Shown here: one piece after another, positions 1 through 6,209 of the stretch
Position numbering within the stretch: position 1 is the first letter of the stretch
Layout of the letters: each line of letters starts with the position of its first letter
Origin: Bacillota bacterium
Lineage (GTDB): Bacteria > Bacillota > Clostridia > Peptostreptococcales > Anaerovoracaceae
Direction: 5' to 3'
Assembly: GCA_017534025.1 (NCBI GenBank)
Contig: JAFWDF010000055.1
Location: forward strand, 1-15,893
DNA: 15,893 nucleotides
The notes under the pieces: generated by a model
What the model saw: the letters and a program-made list of their open reading frames with translations, nothing else
The model's database searches: none
What the model was told of the DNA's origin: nothing
Program-made: the position numbers and the translations under genes

Positions 1-4
1 ATAT

Positions 5-1312
5 ATGCAGGAACTGACGAAACTGATCCGGGAGGATATGGTACCGGCCCTTGGCGTGACGGAACCCGGCGCAATCGCCTTTTGCGTGGCAAAAGCACGT
101 TCTTATGCGGGAGGAGATCTGAAGCATCTCCGTGTGGTTCTGAACAGCGGGATGTATAAAAATGCCTTTACCTGCGGCATACCGAATTCCGGCCATTACG
201 GAACGGCCTGTGCCGCGGCGCTCGGATTTGTGGCGGGCAACGCCGAAAAAGGGCTGGAAGCGCTGGCGGATGCTGAACCGGCGGATTCTCTGCAGGCGCA
301 GAAGCTGGTGGACGAAGGAAAGATTGAAGTATTGCTGGAAGACATCAGCAGCCGGATCCTGATCCGGGCAGAGATGGAAACTGCAGAGGACCGGGTGGAG
401 GTGACAATCCGGGACGCGCACACGAACATTACAAAAATAAAGGTTAACGGGAAAACGGTGCTGGAGACGGCGGCGGAGCGGGAGAACGATTGCGCGGAGG
501 CCGGCGGGGAAGAGGAACCTCATCCGATCCGGAAGTACACGCTGATGCAGATGCTGGAGTATGTCGATACGGTACCCGTGGAGGAAATCCGCTTTGTAAA
601 AGACGCGTACCGGGTGAATCTGGAACTGTTCCGGGAAGGTCTCGATCATCCCCGGACGGTTTTTGCCCGCCGTCTGCTGGAAATGAACGGCGGACAGATC
701 ATTTCGCAGGATGAGGCGCGTACGGCCTCTCTGCTGTGCAACGCAGCGATTGAATCCAGAGTGCTCGGGCTGGATAAACCGGCGATGAGCATTACGGGCT
801 CCGGCGCCCATGGCATCATAGCGACGCTGCCTCTGTACGCAGTCTGCCAGATCCGTCATTTGCCGGAAGAACAGCTCTTACGGGCGACCATGCTGTCGTT
901 TCTGATCTGCGAGTATATCAAGCATTATTCAGGAAGGCTGTCCGCTTTCTGCGGATGCGGCATCGCGGCGGGTTCCGCCATGGCGGCCGCGGTCTGCTGG
1001 CTGAAGGGCGGGGATTATGCTGCCATATGCGGCGTGCTGAACAACATGGCCTCGTCCGTCACCGGCATGATCTGCGACGGCGGCAACCAGGGCTGCACCA
1101 TGAAAGGCATCGCGGCCTGCGCAGCCGCATTCGAGAGTGTGGATCTGGCACTTCATGGCGTATGGGTGGACAGCATGCACGGCATTAATGGCTTCACACC
1201 CGAGGAAACCATGCGGAATATGGGCCGGATCGCTTCTCCGGGTATGGTCATGACCGAGAAGACCATCGTGGAGATACAGGAAAGCAAAAGAAACGACGCT
1301 TCCGGCGCATAG
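5..1312 (+). CDS. UPF0597 / CyuA-type L-cysteine desulfidase or L-serine dehydratase-like Fe-S protein
   Basis: The 435-residue protein has the full UPF0597 (serine dehydratase alpha-chain-like) layout: an N-terminal PALG-x-TEP motif (residues 14-21), a GSGAHG glycine motif (265-270) and a C-terminal cysteine-rich core with C316, C318, C357 (MICDGG) and C364. Characterised relatives are [4Fe-4S] enzymes that release H2S, ammonia and pyruvate from L-cysteine in the cytosol; these core cysteines are the expected cluster ligands. Odd: the family normally reads ALGCTEP, but residue 18 is Val, so the proposed catalytic cysteine is missing and the substrate may differ. A charged loop (about 156-173) interrupts the middle. 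The ATG at position 5 gives a near-normal N-terminus, but only four bases precede it, so no ribosome binding site is visible and a slightly earlier start cannot be excluded. The family is sure, the exact substrate is not. Confidence 0.85.
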   Translation: MQELTKLIREDMVPALGVTEPGAIAFCVAKARSYAGGDLKHLRVVLNSGMYKNAFTCGIPNSGHYGTACAAALGFVAGNAEKGLEALADAEPADSLQAQKLVDEGKIEVLLEDISSRILIRAEMETAEDRVEVTIRDAHTNITKIKVNGKTVLETAAERENDCAEAGGEEEPHPIRKYTLMQMLEYVDTVPVEEIRFVKDAYRVNLELFREGLDHPRTVFARRLLEMNGGQIISQDEARTASLLCNAAIESRVLGLDKPAMSITGSGAHGIIATLPLYAVCQIRHLPEEQLLRATMLSFLICEYIKHYSGRLSAFCGCGIAAGSAMAAAVCWLKGGDYAAICGVLNNMASSVTGMICDGGNQGCTMKGIAACAAAFESVDLALHGVWVDSMHGINGFTPEETMRNMGRIASPGMVMTEKTIVEIQESKRNDASGA

Positions 1313-1349
1313 AAAAAGCTGCTGCACAGCTTTTGCGGTGCAGCAGCTT
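1313..1349 (-). terminator. Rho-independent terminator of the SDR gene
   Basis: A perfect 12-bp stem (1316-1327 with 1338-1349, arms AAGCTGCTGCAC and GTGCAGCAGCTT) encloses a 10-nt loop. On the minus strand it is followed by five T (complement of 1313-1317), so it is oriented for the dehydrogenase gene ending at 1394. On the plus strand no T run follows, so it would stop the upstream desulfidase gene only weakly. Confidence 0.85.
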
Positions 1350-1393
1350 ATCGTCATCGTTTAATTGTTCCGCAAGGCAGATCCGGCAGTCAA

Positions 1394-2182
1394 TTAGTTG
1401 GCTGCGGCAACCTTGGAGTCGATGTGCATGCCCATACCGGCGGTATGAGAGGAAACCTCGGAAGCAAGGTAGAGAACCGCATTGGCGATTTCTTCCGGCT
1501 TCGCATAACGCTTGTCCATCGCGTACTGACCGGCCAGCATGGCCATTGCTTCTTCGTGGGTCATGGAATCGCCGAAGAAATCCTTTTCGATGCGCAGCAT
1601 CATCGGCGTGTCAACAGGGCCCGGGCAGATGTAGTTTACATGGATGCCGGCAGGTCCGAGTTCCATGGCAACGCACTTGGTCAGACCGGCTACTGCGTAC
1701 TTGGAAGATACATACGCACTGTTGCCTGCTGTCGGCTCATACGCAGCCGCGGAAGCAATGACAACGACTGCGCCGGACTGCTTTTCGATCAGCGTCGGTG
1801 CAGCGTATTTCATCAGCAGCATAACCGCGAATACGTTGAGGAGATAGGTCTTTTCAAACAGTTCCAGTGTCATGTCCTGTACCGGATGAGCCTGTCCTTC
1901 ATAACCCGCGTTCGGCACGACGATGTCGATGGTGCCGAAATGAGCCTTCGCATCTTCTACGAACTTTTTGATATTATCTTCGATGGTCATGTCGGCAACA
2001 AAACCGGCAACCTGTCCTTCTGCTGCGCCCAGTGTCGGGATCAGCGCGTCAATTTTCGCCTGGCTGGTGGAAGAGAAAGCCACTTTGGCACCTTCTCCGA
2101 TGAACGCCTTAACGATAGCAGTTCCGATCCCGCCGGTTCCGCCGGTAACGAGAACGACTTTGTCCTTTAATTTTAAATCCAT
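1394..2182 (-). CDS. SDR family NAD(P)-dependent oxidoreductase
   Basis: A 262-residue classical short-chain dehydrogenase, probably cytosolic and oligomeric, which oxidises or reduces a hydroxyl/keto group with NAD(P)(H). Visible motifs are the Rossmann glycine motif TGGTGGIG (13-20), NAG (91-93) and the catalytic tetrad N116, S144, Y157 and K161 (YxxxK), then PGPVDTP (187-193). The length is normal for the family. The ATG at 2182 follows an AAAGGAG ribosome binding site by 8 nt. Codon choice is rich in GTT, GCT, AAG and ATC, which suggests good expression. It has its own terminator and stands alone, divergent from the glycosyltransferase gene, so context does not reveal a substrate; sugar, polyol, steroid or 3-oxoacyl substrates are all possible. 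Class certain, substrate unknown. Confidence 0.92.
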   Translation of the reverse strand: MDLKLKDKVVLVTGGTGGIGTAIVKAFIGEGAKVAFSSTSQAKIDALIPTLGAAEGQVAGFVADMTIEDNIKKFVEDAKAHFGTIDIVVPNAGYEGQAHPVQDMTLELFEKTYLLNVFAVMLLMKYAAPTLIEKQSGAVVVIASAAAYEPTAGNSAYVSSKYAVAGLTKCVAMELGPAGIHVNYICPGPVDTPMMLRIEKDFFGDSMTHEEAMAMLAGQYAMDKRYAKPEEIANAVLYLASEVSSHTAGMGMHIDSKVAAAN

Positions 2183-2224
2183 AGAGCATACTCCTTTCCT
2201 GAATGCTTTTTTTGCTGACGTCTC

Positions 2225-2250
2225 ATTTTATCATATTATTTTCAAAATAA
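2225..2250 (-). promoter_or_regulatory. Candidate SDR promoter with 7-1-7 palindromic operator
   Basis: Positions 2236-2250 form a perfect 15-bp palindrome, TTATTTT-C-AAAATAA (7-1-7). It abuts a possible minus-strand -10 box, TATGAT (2230-2235) or TAAAAT (2225-2230), 43-57 nt before the SDR start codon. The 7-1-7 shape resembles Fur/PerR-type boxes (PerR consensus TTATAATNATTATAA, 5 of 7 matches per half), but the match is partial. No good -35 box is visible. Confidence 0.35.
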
Positions 2251-2267
2251 AACTATTTTGCTCTTGT

Positions 2268-2364
2268 GTACAGTGTACTTAAAACCATCCGCTGCGGGCG
2301 GAAGCATTATGATAATGATCCTGCGCCGCAGAAGAAAGATGTTGAAACATATATTCCGGGAATA
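2268..2364. promoter_or_regulatory. Short palindromes upstream of the glycosyltransferase gene
   Basis: Between the SDR and GT4 genes lie three more short dyads: GTAC-AGT-GTAC (2268-2278), CATTAT-G-ATAATG (2305-2317) and TATTCC-G-GGAATA (2352-2364). They are candidate protein-binding sites; no clear sigma-A promoter was recognised for the plus-strand gene. The rest of 2183-2422 is AT-rich and shows no gene. Confidence 0.25.
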
Positions 2365-2422
2365 GTAAAATAAAAAATAAAGCAGTTCGTCCATAAGCAG
2401 TATTTCAAAACGGGAGAATACC

Positions 2423-3649
2423 ATGAATATTCTGTTGATCAACCATTTTCCGCTGGCGGGTTCGGGCAGTGGAACTTATACAAAGAATCTGGCAGTTCAT
2501 CTGGCGGAACGGGGTCATGAGGTGACAATTCTTCTGCCGGAGAATACAGAAGGGTATGATAATGTTCCGGGCGTTCGCCTGCATCCTGTGTATTTCACGC
2601 CGGAAGACGGGTCCGCCGCGCCGGCCGGGGCGCTGCCGTTCAATTTCCCGTGTTTCACGACTCACCCCCGGAGCACCGTGACGTTCGGGGACCTGAACGA
2701 AGCGGAGTTCCAGATGTATATTAATGCTTTTGAGAGCGCACTGGATGAGGAGATTGCGCGGAATCGGCCGGATGTGATCCACGGGCAGCATGTCTGGATC
2801 CTGTCCTCGCTGGCGGTCGGCAGGGGGATTCCGCTGGTACTGACAGCACACGGCACGGATCTGATGGGCTTTGATCAGTGGCCGGAGTACCGGCATTTTG
2901 CGCAGCGGGCCATGGACACCTGTAAAGCAGTAATTTCCATTTCCAAGGATAATTGTGTGCTTCTGGAAGAACGGTATCCGGATTGCAGCGATAAAGTTGT
3001 CATGATGCGGAACGGATATGATCCGGCGGTCTTTTATCAGGAAGACCTGGTCCGCAGTGAGATTCTGGGGCTGTATGGGGTTCAGGAGGAAGAATATGCC
3101 GGGAAAAATATTGTAATTTTTGCCGGGAAACTGACCCATATGAAGGCGGTGGATGTTCTGCTGCAGGCGATTCAGCTTTATGAAAACGAGAAGCCGGAGA
3201 CGATGACGCTGATCGTCGGGGATGGTGAAGAGCGGGCGATGCTGGAAAATATGGCTGAAGATCTGGGCCTTCATTCGGTGCGGTTCCTTGGCAATGTGGA
3301 CCAGGAATCCCTGCGCCGCCTGTACAATATAGCGGATGTCAGCGTGGTGCCGTCCCGTCGGGAAGCCTTCGGGCTGGTGGCGCTGGAAGCCATGGCATGC
3401 GGGATCCCGGTCATTGCAACGAATTCCGGCGGACTTCCGGATTTTGTCAATGAAGATGTCGGCGCACTGGTCCGGGCTGAGGATCCGCAGGATCTGGCGG
3501 CCGGCATACTCCGGACCCTGGAACGGAAAAAGGGTGAGGCATTTGCGGAATGGCGCCGGGAGATTGCCCGGTATGCACGGACGCAGTACGCGCAGGATAC
3601 CATCATTCATGAGCTCGAGGAATTATATGAAAACAGCCTGAAAGGATAG
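2423..3649 (+). CDS. Glycosyltransferase family 4 (GT-B fold)
   Basis: A 408-residue retaining glycosyltransferase that should move a sugar from a nucleotide donor to a lipid, glycan or small-molecule acceptor at the cytosolic face of the membrane. The N-terminal Rossmann half (from MNILLINHFP, glycine-rich loop GSGSGTY near 14-20) and the C-terminal GT4 half are both complete. The second half carries VGDGEE and the diagnostic EAFGLVALEAMACGIPVIA segment with the E-x7-E pair that binds the donor. There is no signal peptide or membrane helix. The ATG follows GGGAGAA by a few bases. It lies 14 nt before the macro-domain gene on the same strand, so the two are probably one transcript, an unexplained pairing. 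Donor and acceptor cannot be read from the sequence. Confidence 0.9.
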   Translation: MNILLINHFPLAGSGSGTYTKNLAVHLAERGHEVTILLPENTEGYDNVPGVRLHPVYFTPEDGSAAPAGALPFNFPCFTTHPRSTVTFGDLNEAEFQMYINAFESALDEEIARNRPDVIHGQHVWILSSLAVGRGIPLVLTAHGTDLMGFDQWPEYRHFAQRAMDTCKAVISISKDNCVLLEERYPDCSDKVVMMRNGYDPAVFYQEDLVRSEILGLYGVQEEEYAGKNIVIFAGKLTHMKAVDVLLQAIQLYENEKPETMTLIVGDGEERAMLENMAEDLGLHSVRFLGNVDQESLRRLYNIADVSVVPSRREAFGLVALEAMACGIPVIATNSGGLPDFVNEDVGALVRAEDPQDLAAGILRTLERKKGEAFAEWRREIARYARTQYAQDTIIHELEELYENSLKG

Positions 3650-3663
3650 GGAAGCAGCGAACG

Positions 3664-4938
3664 ATGCCGTTTACTATTATTCGAGAAGACATTACGAGAA
3701 TTCATGCGGACGCGATTGTCAATACCGCCAATCCGGAACCGGTTGCCGGAAGAGGAACGGACCAGGGGATATATCGCGCGGCAGGCTATAAAAGGCTTCT
3801 GCGGGCACGCCGGAAGATCGGGCGGATCGCTGTGGGCGAGGCCGTTGCGACGAATGCCTTCGGACTGCCGGCCAGACACATTATTCATACCGTGGGACCG
3901 GCCTGGCGCGGGGGTACCGGACAGGAGTACCGGGAGCTGGCGTCCTGCTACCGGAAATCACTTCTGCTGGCCAGGCAGCTGGGATGCCGCAGCATCGCAT
4001 TTCCATTGATTGCGGCGGGGAATTATCATTTTCCGAAGGACAAGGCGCTGGAAATCGCGCTCCGGGAGATCCGGGCATTTTTGAATGAGGACGACGCGGA
4101 ACAGGAGATGCATGTCATCCTGGCCGTGTTTAACCGGGAGGCTTTCGCGCTGTCGGAAGAACTGACCGGGCCGGTGAAGGCGTATATTGACGAAAACTAT
4201 ATTTCTGAAAAACGGAAAGAGGAATACGGCGGGTATTATTCTGGAGATACGGAACAGGCAGAACTGTCGAGGCCGGAAATGCCTGCGCCGGCAATGTCGA
4301 TGGACGCCGGACAGTGGCGTCAGGAGGAAGAAGCCGCGCCGGAAGAGTCTATATCTTTGGATGAAGAACCGGATTTTCCGGAAAATATCACGGCGGATAA
4401 AACGGAATATTTGTTCGAGGCAGATGCAGCTCCTCCGGATTGGGAAATCCGGCCGGATTCGCCACAGAAACCGGCTCTGGCAAAACCTGCAGATCCAGCT
4501 GGAAAGGTGCCGTTTTCGCCTGCAAAAACGGCTGCGCCGGCGCCTTCCGGGAACTGGAAAGCGGCCGGAAGAAAGCTTTCTGATTTAAGATCACAGGTAG
4601 GAGAGAGCTATCAGCAGTGCCTGCTTCGGCACATAGATGAAAACGGCTATACGGATGCGGAGGTCTATAAAAGGGCCAATATCGACCGCCGGCTGTTCTC
4701 GAAAATTCGAAGCAATGCGGCCTACCGTCCGAAGAAGCAGACGGCACTGGCACTGGCCATGGCGCTGCAATTGAATCTGGATGAAACCGTGGATTTAATA
4801 GGGCGTGCCGGCATAGCACTGTCGGATGCCAGTTTGTTTGACATTATCATTGAATATTGCATCGAGAATAAGATTTACGATCTGATTACTGTTAATGCCA
4901 TACTGTTTGATTATGACCAGCCTCTGCTCGGGCAGTAA
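3664..4938 (+). CDS. Macro-domain (ADP-ribose binding) protein with C-terminal HTH-like domain
   Basis: The 424-residue protein has three parts. Residues 1 to about 175 are a macro domain (D10; VNTANPEP 19-26; GEA 58-60; IIHTVGP 73-79; FPLIAAGNYHFPKD 113-126), which should bind or hydrolyse ADP-ribose or its derivatives. Residues about 176-305 are a low-complexity Glu/Pro/Ala linker. Residues 306-424 are an all-helical domain (DAEVYKRANIDRRLFSKIRS, 331-350, then KKQTALALAMALQL) that looks like an XRE-type helix-turn-helix and, from memory, recurs at the end of macro-domain proteins in Firmicutes. The glycine-rich loop reads VAGRGTDQG (27-35) instead of the common GGGV form, so hydrolase activity is uncertain. 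It follows the GT4 gene by 14 nt, ends in a strong terminator, and precedes a VWA gene. Inferred role: sensing ADP-ribose or NAD metabolites, perhaps with gene control. Confidence 0.85.
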   Translation: MPFTIIREDITRIHADAIVNTANPEPVAGRGTDQGIYRAAGYKRLLRARRKIGRIAVGEAVATNAFGLPARHIIHTVGPAWRGGTGQEYRELASCYRKSLLLARQLGCRSIAFPLIAAGNYHFPKDKALEIALREIRAFLNEDDAEQEMHVILAVFNREAFALSEELTGPVKAYIDENYISEKRKEEYGGYYSGDTEQAELSRPEMPAPAMSMDAGQWRQEEEAAPEESISLDEEPDFPENITADKTEYLFEADAAPPDWEIRPDSPQKPALAKPADPAGKVPFSPAKTAAPAPSGNWKAAGRKLSDLRSQVGESYQQCLLRHIDENGYTDAEVYKRANIDRRLFSKIRSNAAYRPKKQTALALAMALQLNLDETVDLIGRAGIALSDASLFDIIIEYCIENKIYDLITVNAILFDYDQPLLGQ

Positions 4939-4951
4939 GGGCTGGAATGAG

Positions 4952-4981
4952 GCGCGCCGGCGGAAGCCGGCGCGCTTCTTT
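4952..4981 (+). terminator. Rho-independent terminator after the macro-domain gene
   Basis: A perfect 10-bp stem (GCGCGCCGGC 4952-4961, GCCGGCGCGC 4966-4975) with a GGAA tetraloop is followed by TTCTTT. It starts 13 nt after the macro-gene stop codon and separates the GT4-macro unit from the VWA gene. Confidence 0.8.
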
Positions 4982-5103
4982 GCGTTCACAGAGGCAGAGC
5001 CACGGGCCGGGATCCGCCCCATTACGATTCGTTACGATTTGTCGCCTGCAAAGCGACCACACACAGCGGCAGGCAGTATATCCTAAACTCAGGAAATCGG
5101 AAG

Positions 5104-5197
5104 ACGATTTACGCGGTATCAGCAGGCAGTATGCGCTCCGAAATGTAAAACGTATTTACACAGTATCGGAAAGGCATTATGCGCCCGGAATGTATAG
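5104..5197 (+). repeat. Two imperfect ~46-bp tandem copies upstream of the VWA gene
   Basis: Copy 1 (5104-5149) and copy 2 (5150-5197) align along most of their length, with shared blocks ATTTAC, GTATC, TATGCGC and AATGTA. Each copy holds a TTTACA/TTTACG-like box 16-17 nt before a TATGCG box (copy 2: TTTACA 5155-5160 and TATGCG 5178-5183), so the repeat may duplicate a promoter. A GGCAGTAT block recurs once more upstream, and TTACGATT is repeated at 5022-5029 and 5032-5039. The stretch 4982-5233 holds no convincing gene. Confidence 0.45.
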
Positions 5198-5233
5198 AGA
5201 GCGCCTTTGCGCGAGTTTAAGGAGGAGTCGACG

Positions 5234-5926
5234 ATGAGAAAAGGATTGACAGAGCTGGTAATGATTCTGGACCGCAGCGGGTCCATGTGCGGGCTGGAAG
5301 CCGATACAATCGGCGGATTCAACAGCATGATCGAAAAACAGAAAAAAGAAGACGGCGAAGCAATTGTATCCGTCATTTTATTTGATGATACAAGTGAAAC
5401 GCTGTACGACAGGGTTCCGATCCGGAAAGTAGAACCGATGACCGACAAACAGTATTATGTGCGCGGCTGTACGGCACTGCTGGACACGGTGGGTGAGGCC
5501 ATTCATCATACGGCGACAATACACCGGTATGCCAGAGAAGAAGACCGGCCGGAAAAGACTTTGTTTGTCATTACCACGGACGGGATGGAGAACGCAAGCC
5601 ACAGATACAGCTATCAGGATGTGCGCCGTATGATCGAAAAGGAAAAAGAGAAGTATAACTGGGAATTTCTGTTCCTGGGCGCCAATATGGATGCGGTGGC
5701 AGAAGCGGCAAAATTCGGCATTTCTTCCAGCCGGGCGGTGACTTTCGAGAATGACAGCGCCGGACAGGCGCTGAATTACGGGACGGTATCGAACATTGTG
5801 AGTAACGTCAGACAGGCGGGCTCGGCGCCTGAGATGACGCAGATACTCGACCGGGGTGAGCTGTTTGAACCAATCCGGAAGGATTATGCAGCACGCCACG
5901 GAAAAAGAGCGGGAAAGAAAAGATAA
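5234..5926 (+). CDS. Small VWA-domain protein (TerY-like)
   Basis: The 230-residue cytosolic protein is almost entirely one von Willebrand factor A domain with a complete metal-ion-dependent adhesion site: DRSGS (13-17), T80 in RGCTALLD and D116 in TTDGMEN. Such domains hold Mg2+ and bind protein partners; closely similar stand-alone proteins are common in gut Clostridia, and distant ones (TerY) belong to stress-response clusters. There is no signal peptide or membrane helix; the tail is basic (RHGKRAGKKR). I chose the ATG at 5234 because AAGGAGG (5219-5225) lies 8 nt before it; an in-frame TTG at 5207 has no ribosome binding site and would place the true one inside the gene. It follows the macro-domain gene but has its own upstream region and terminator. 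The partner is unknown; the macro protein is a plausible candidate. Confidence 0.9.
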   Translation: MRKGLTELVMILDRSGSMCGLEADTIGGFNSMIEKQKKEDGEAIVSVILFDDTSETLYDRVPIRKVEPMTDKQYYVRGCTALLDTVGEAIHHTATIHRYAREEDRPEKTLFVITTDGMENASHRYSYQDVRRMIEKEKEKYNWEFLFLGANMDAVAEAAKFGISSSRAVTFENDSAGQALNYGTVSNIVSNVRQAGSAPEMTQILDRGELFEPIRKDYAARHGKRAGKKR

Positions 5927-5982
5927 TCAGCCGGGCGAACCGCCCGGCCGGAACATTAACACCTGAATATAAAAAATAAAGA

Positions 5983-6024
5983 AAGCTGTCCGAAGCGGCA
6001 CAGGCCGTTCCGGGCGGCTTTTTT
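5983..6024 (+). terminator. Rho-independent terminator after the VWA gene
   Basis: A 17-nt stem (5983-5999 with 6004-6020), paired at 16 of 17 positions including G-U pairs, has an ACAG loop and runs into TTTT. An additional GC hairpin (GCCGGGCG-AAC-CGCCCGGC, 5930-5948) sits directly behind the stop codon but has no T run. Confidence 0.8.
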
Positions 6025-6052
6025 GCATACTCACATATAAAAAGAATACCTT

Positions 6053-6081
6053 TTGATTCCTGTATGAAAATGAGGTATCCT
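6053..6081 (+). promoter_or_regulatory. Candidate sigma-A promoter of the SLH protein gene
   Basis: TTGATT (6053-6058) and TATCCT (6076-6081) are separated by 17 nt in an AT-rich stretch after the VWA terminator. This would give a leader of about 120 nt that includes the 20-bp tandem repeat. Confidence 0.35.
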
Positions 6082-6151
6082 GTAATTAGATATTGATTTT
6101 CCCAATTATCGTTACAGAAAATATGGCCGAAGCGCCCGGGGCAGCGCGCCA

Positions 6152-6191
6152 TGCGGACGCGCATTAGAACTTGCGGACGCGCGCATTAGAA
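6152..6191 (+). repeat. 20-bp tandem duplication in the leader of the SLH protein gene
   Basis: TGCGGACGCGCATTAGAA (6152-6169) is repeated at 6172-6191 with one extra GC. It lies between the candidate promoter and the ribosome binding site. A TTG at 6171 opens the reading frame here but has no ribosome binding site. Confidence 0.7.
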
Positions 6192-6209
6192 ATAGAAGGG
6201 AGAGATGAG

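Noticed and set aside
2405..3610. A 401-codon open frame on the minus strand opposite the glycosyltransferase
   Set aside because: It is an antisense shadow of a GC-rich gene: no known domain, His/Pro/Arg-rich composition, and it covers the clearly real GT4 gene.
5207..5233. TTG start nine codons upstream for the VWA protein
   Set aside because: The ribosome binding site AAGGAGG lies inside this extension and serves the ATG at 5234.
4947..5237. A 96-codon plus-strand frame between the macro and VWA genes
   Set aside because: It starts just before the terminator hairpin, runs through it and through imperfect repeats, and has an Arg/Ser-rich composition typical of non-coding frames.
6171..6209. 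TTG start 13 codons upstream for the SLH protein
   Set aside because: It lies in the tandem repeat, has no ribosome binding site and would put charged residues before the signal peptide.
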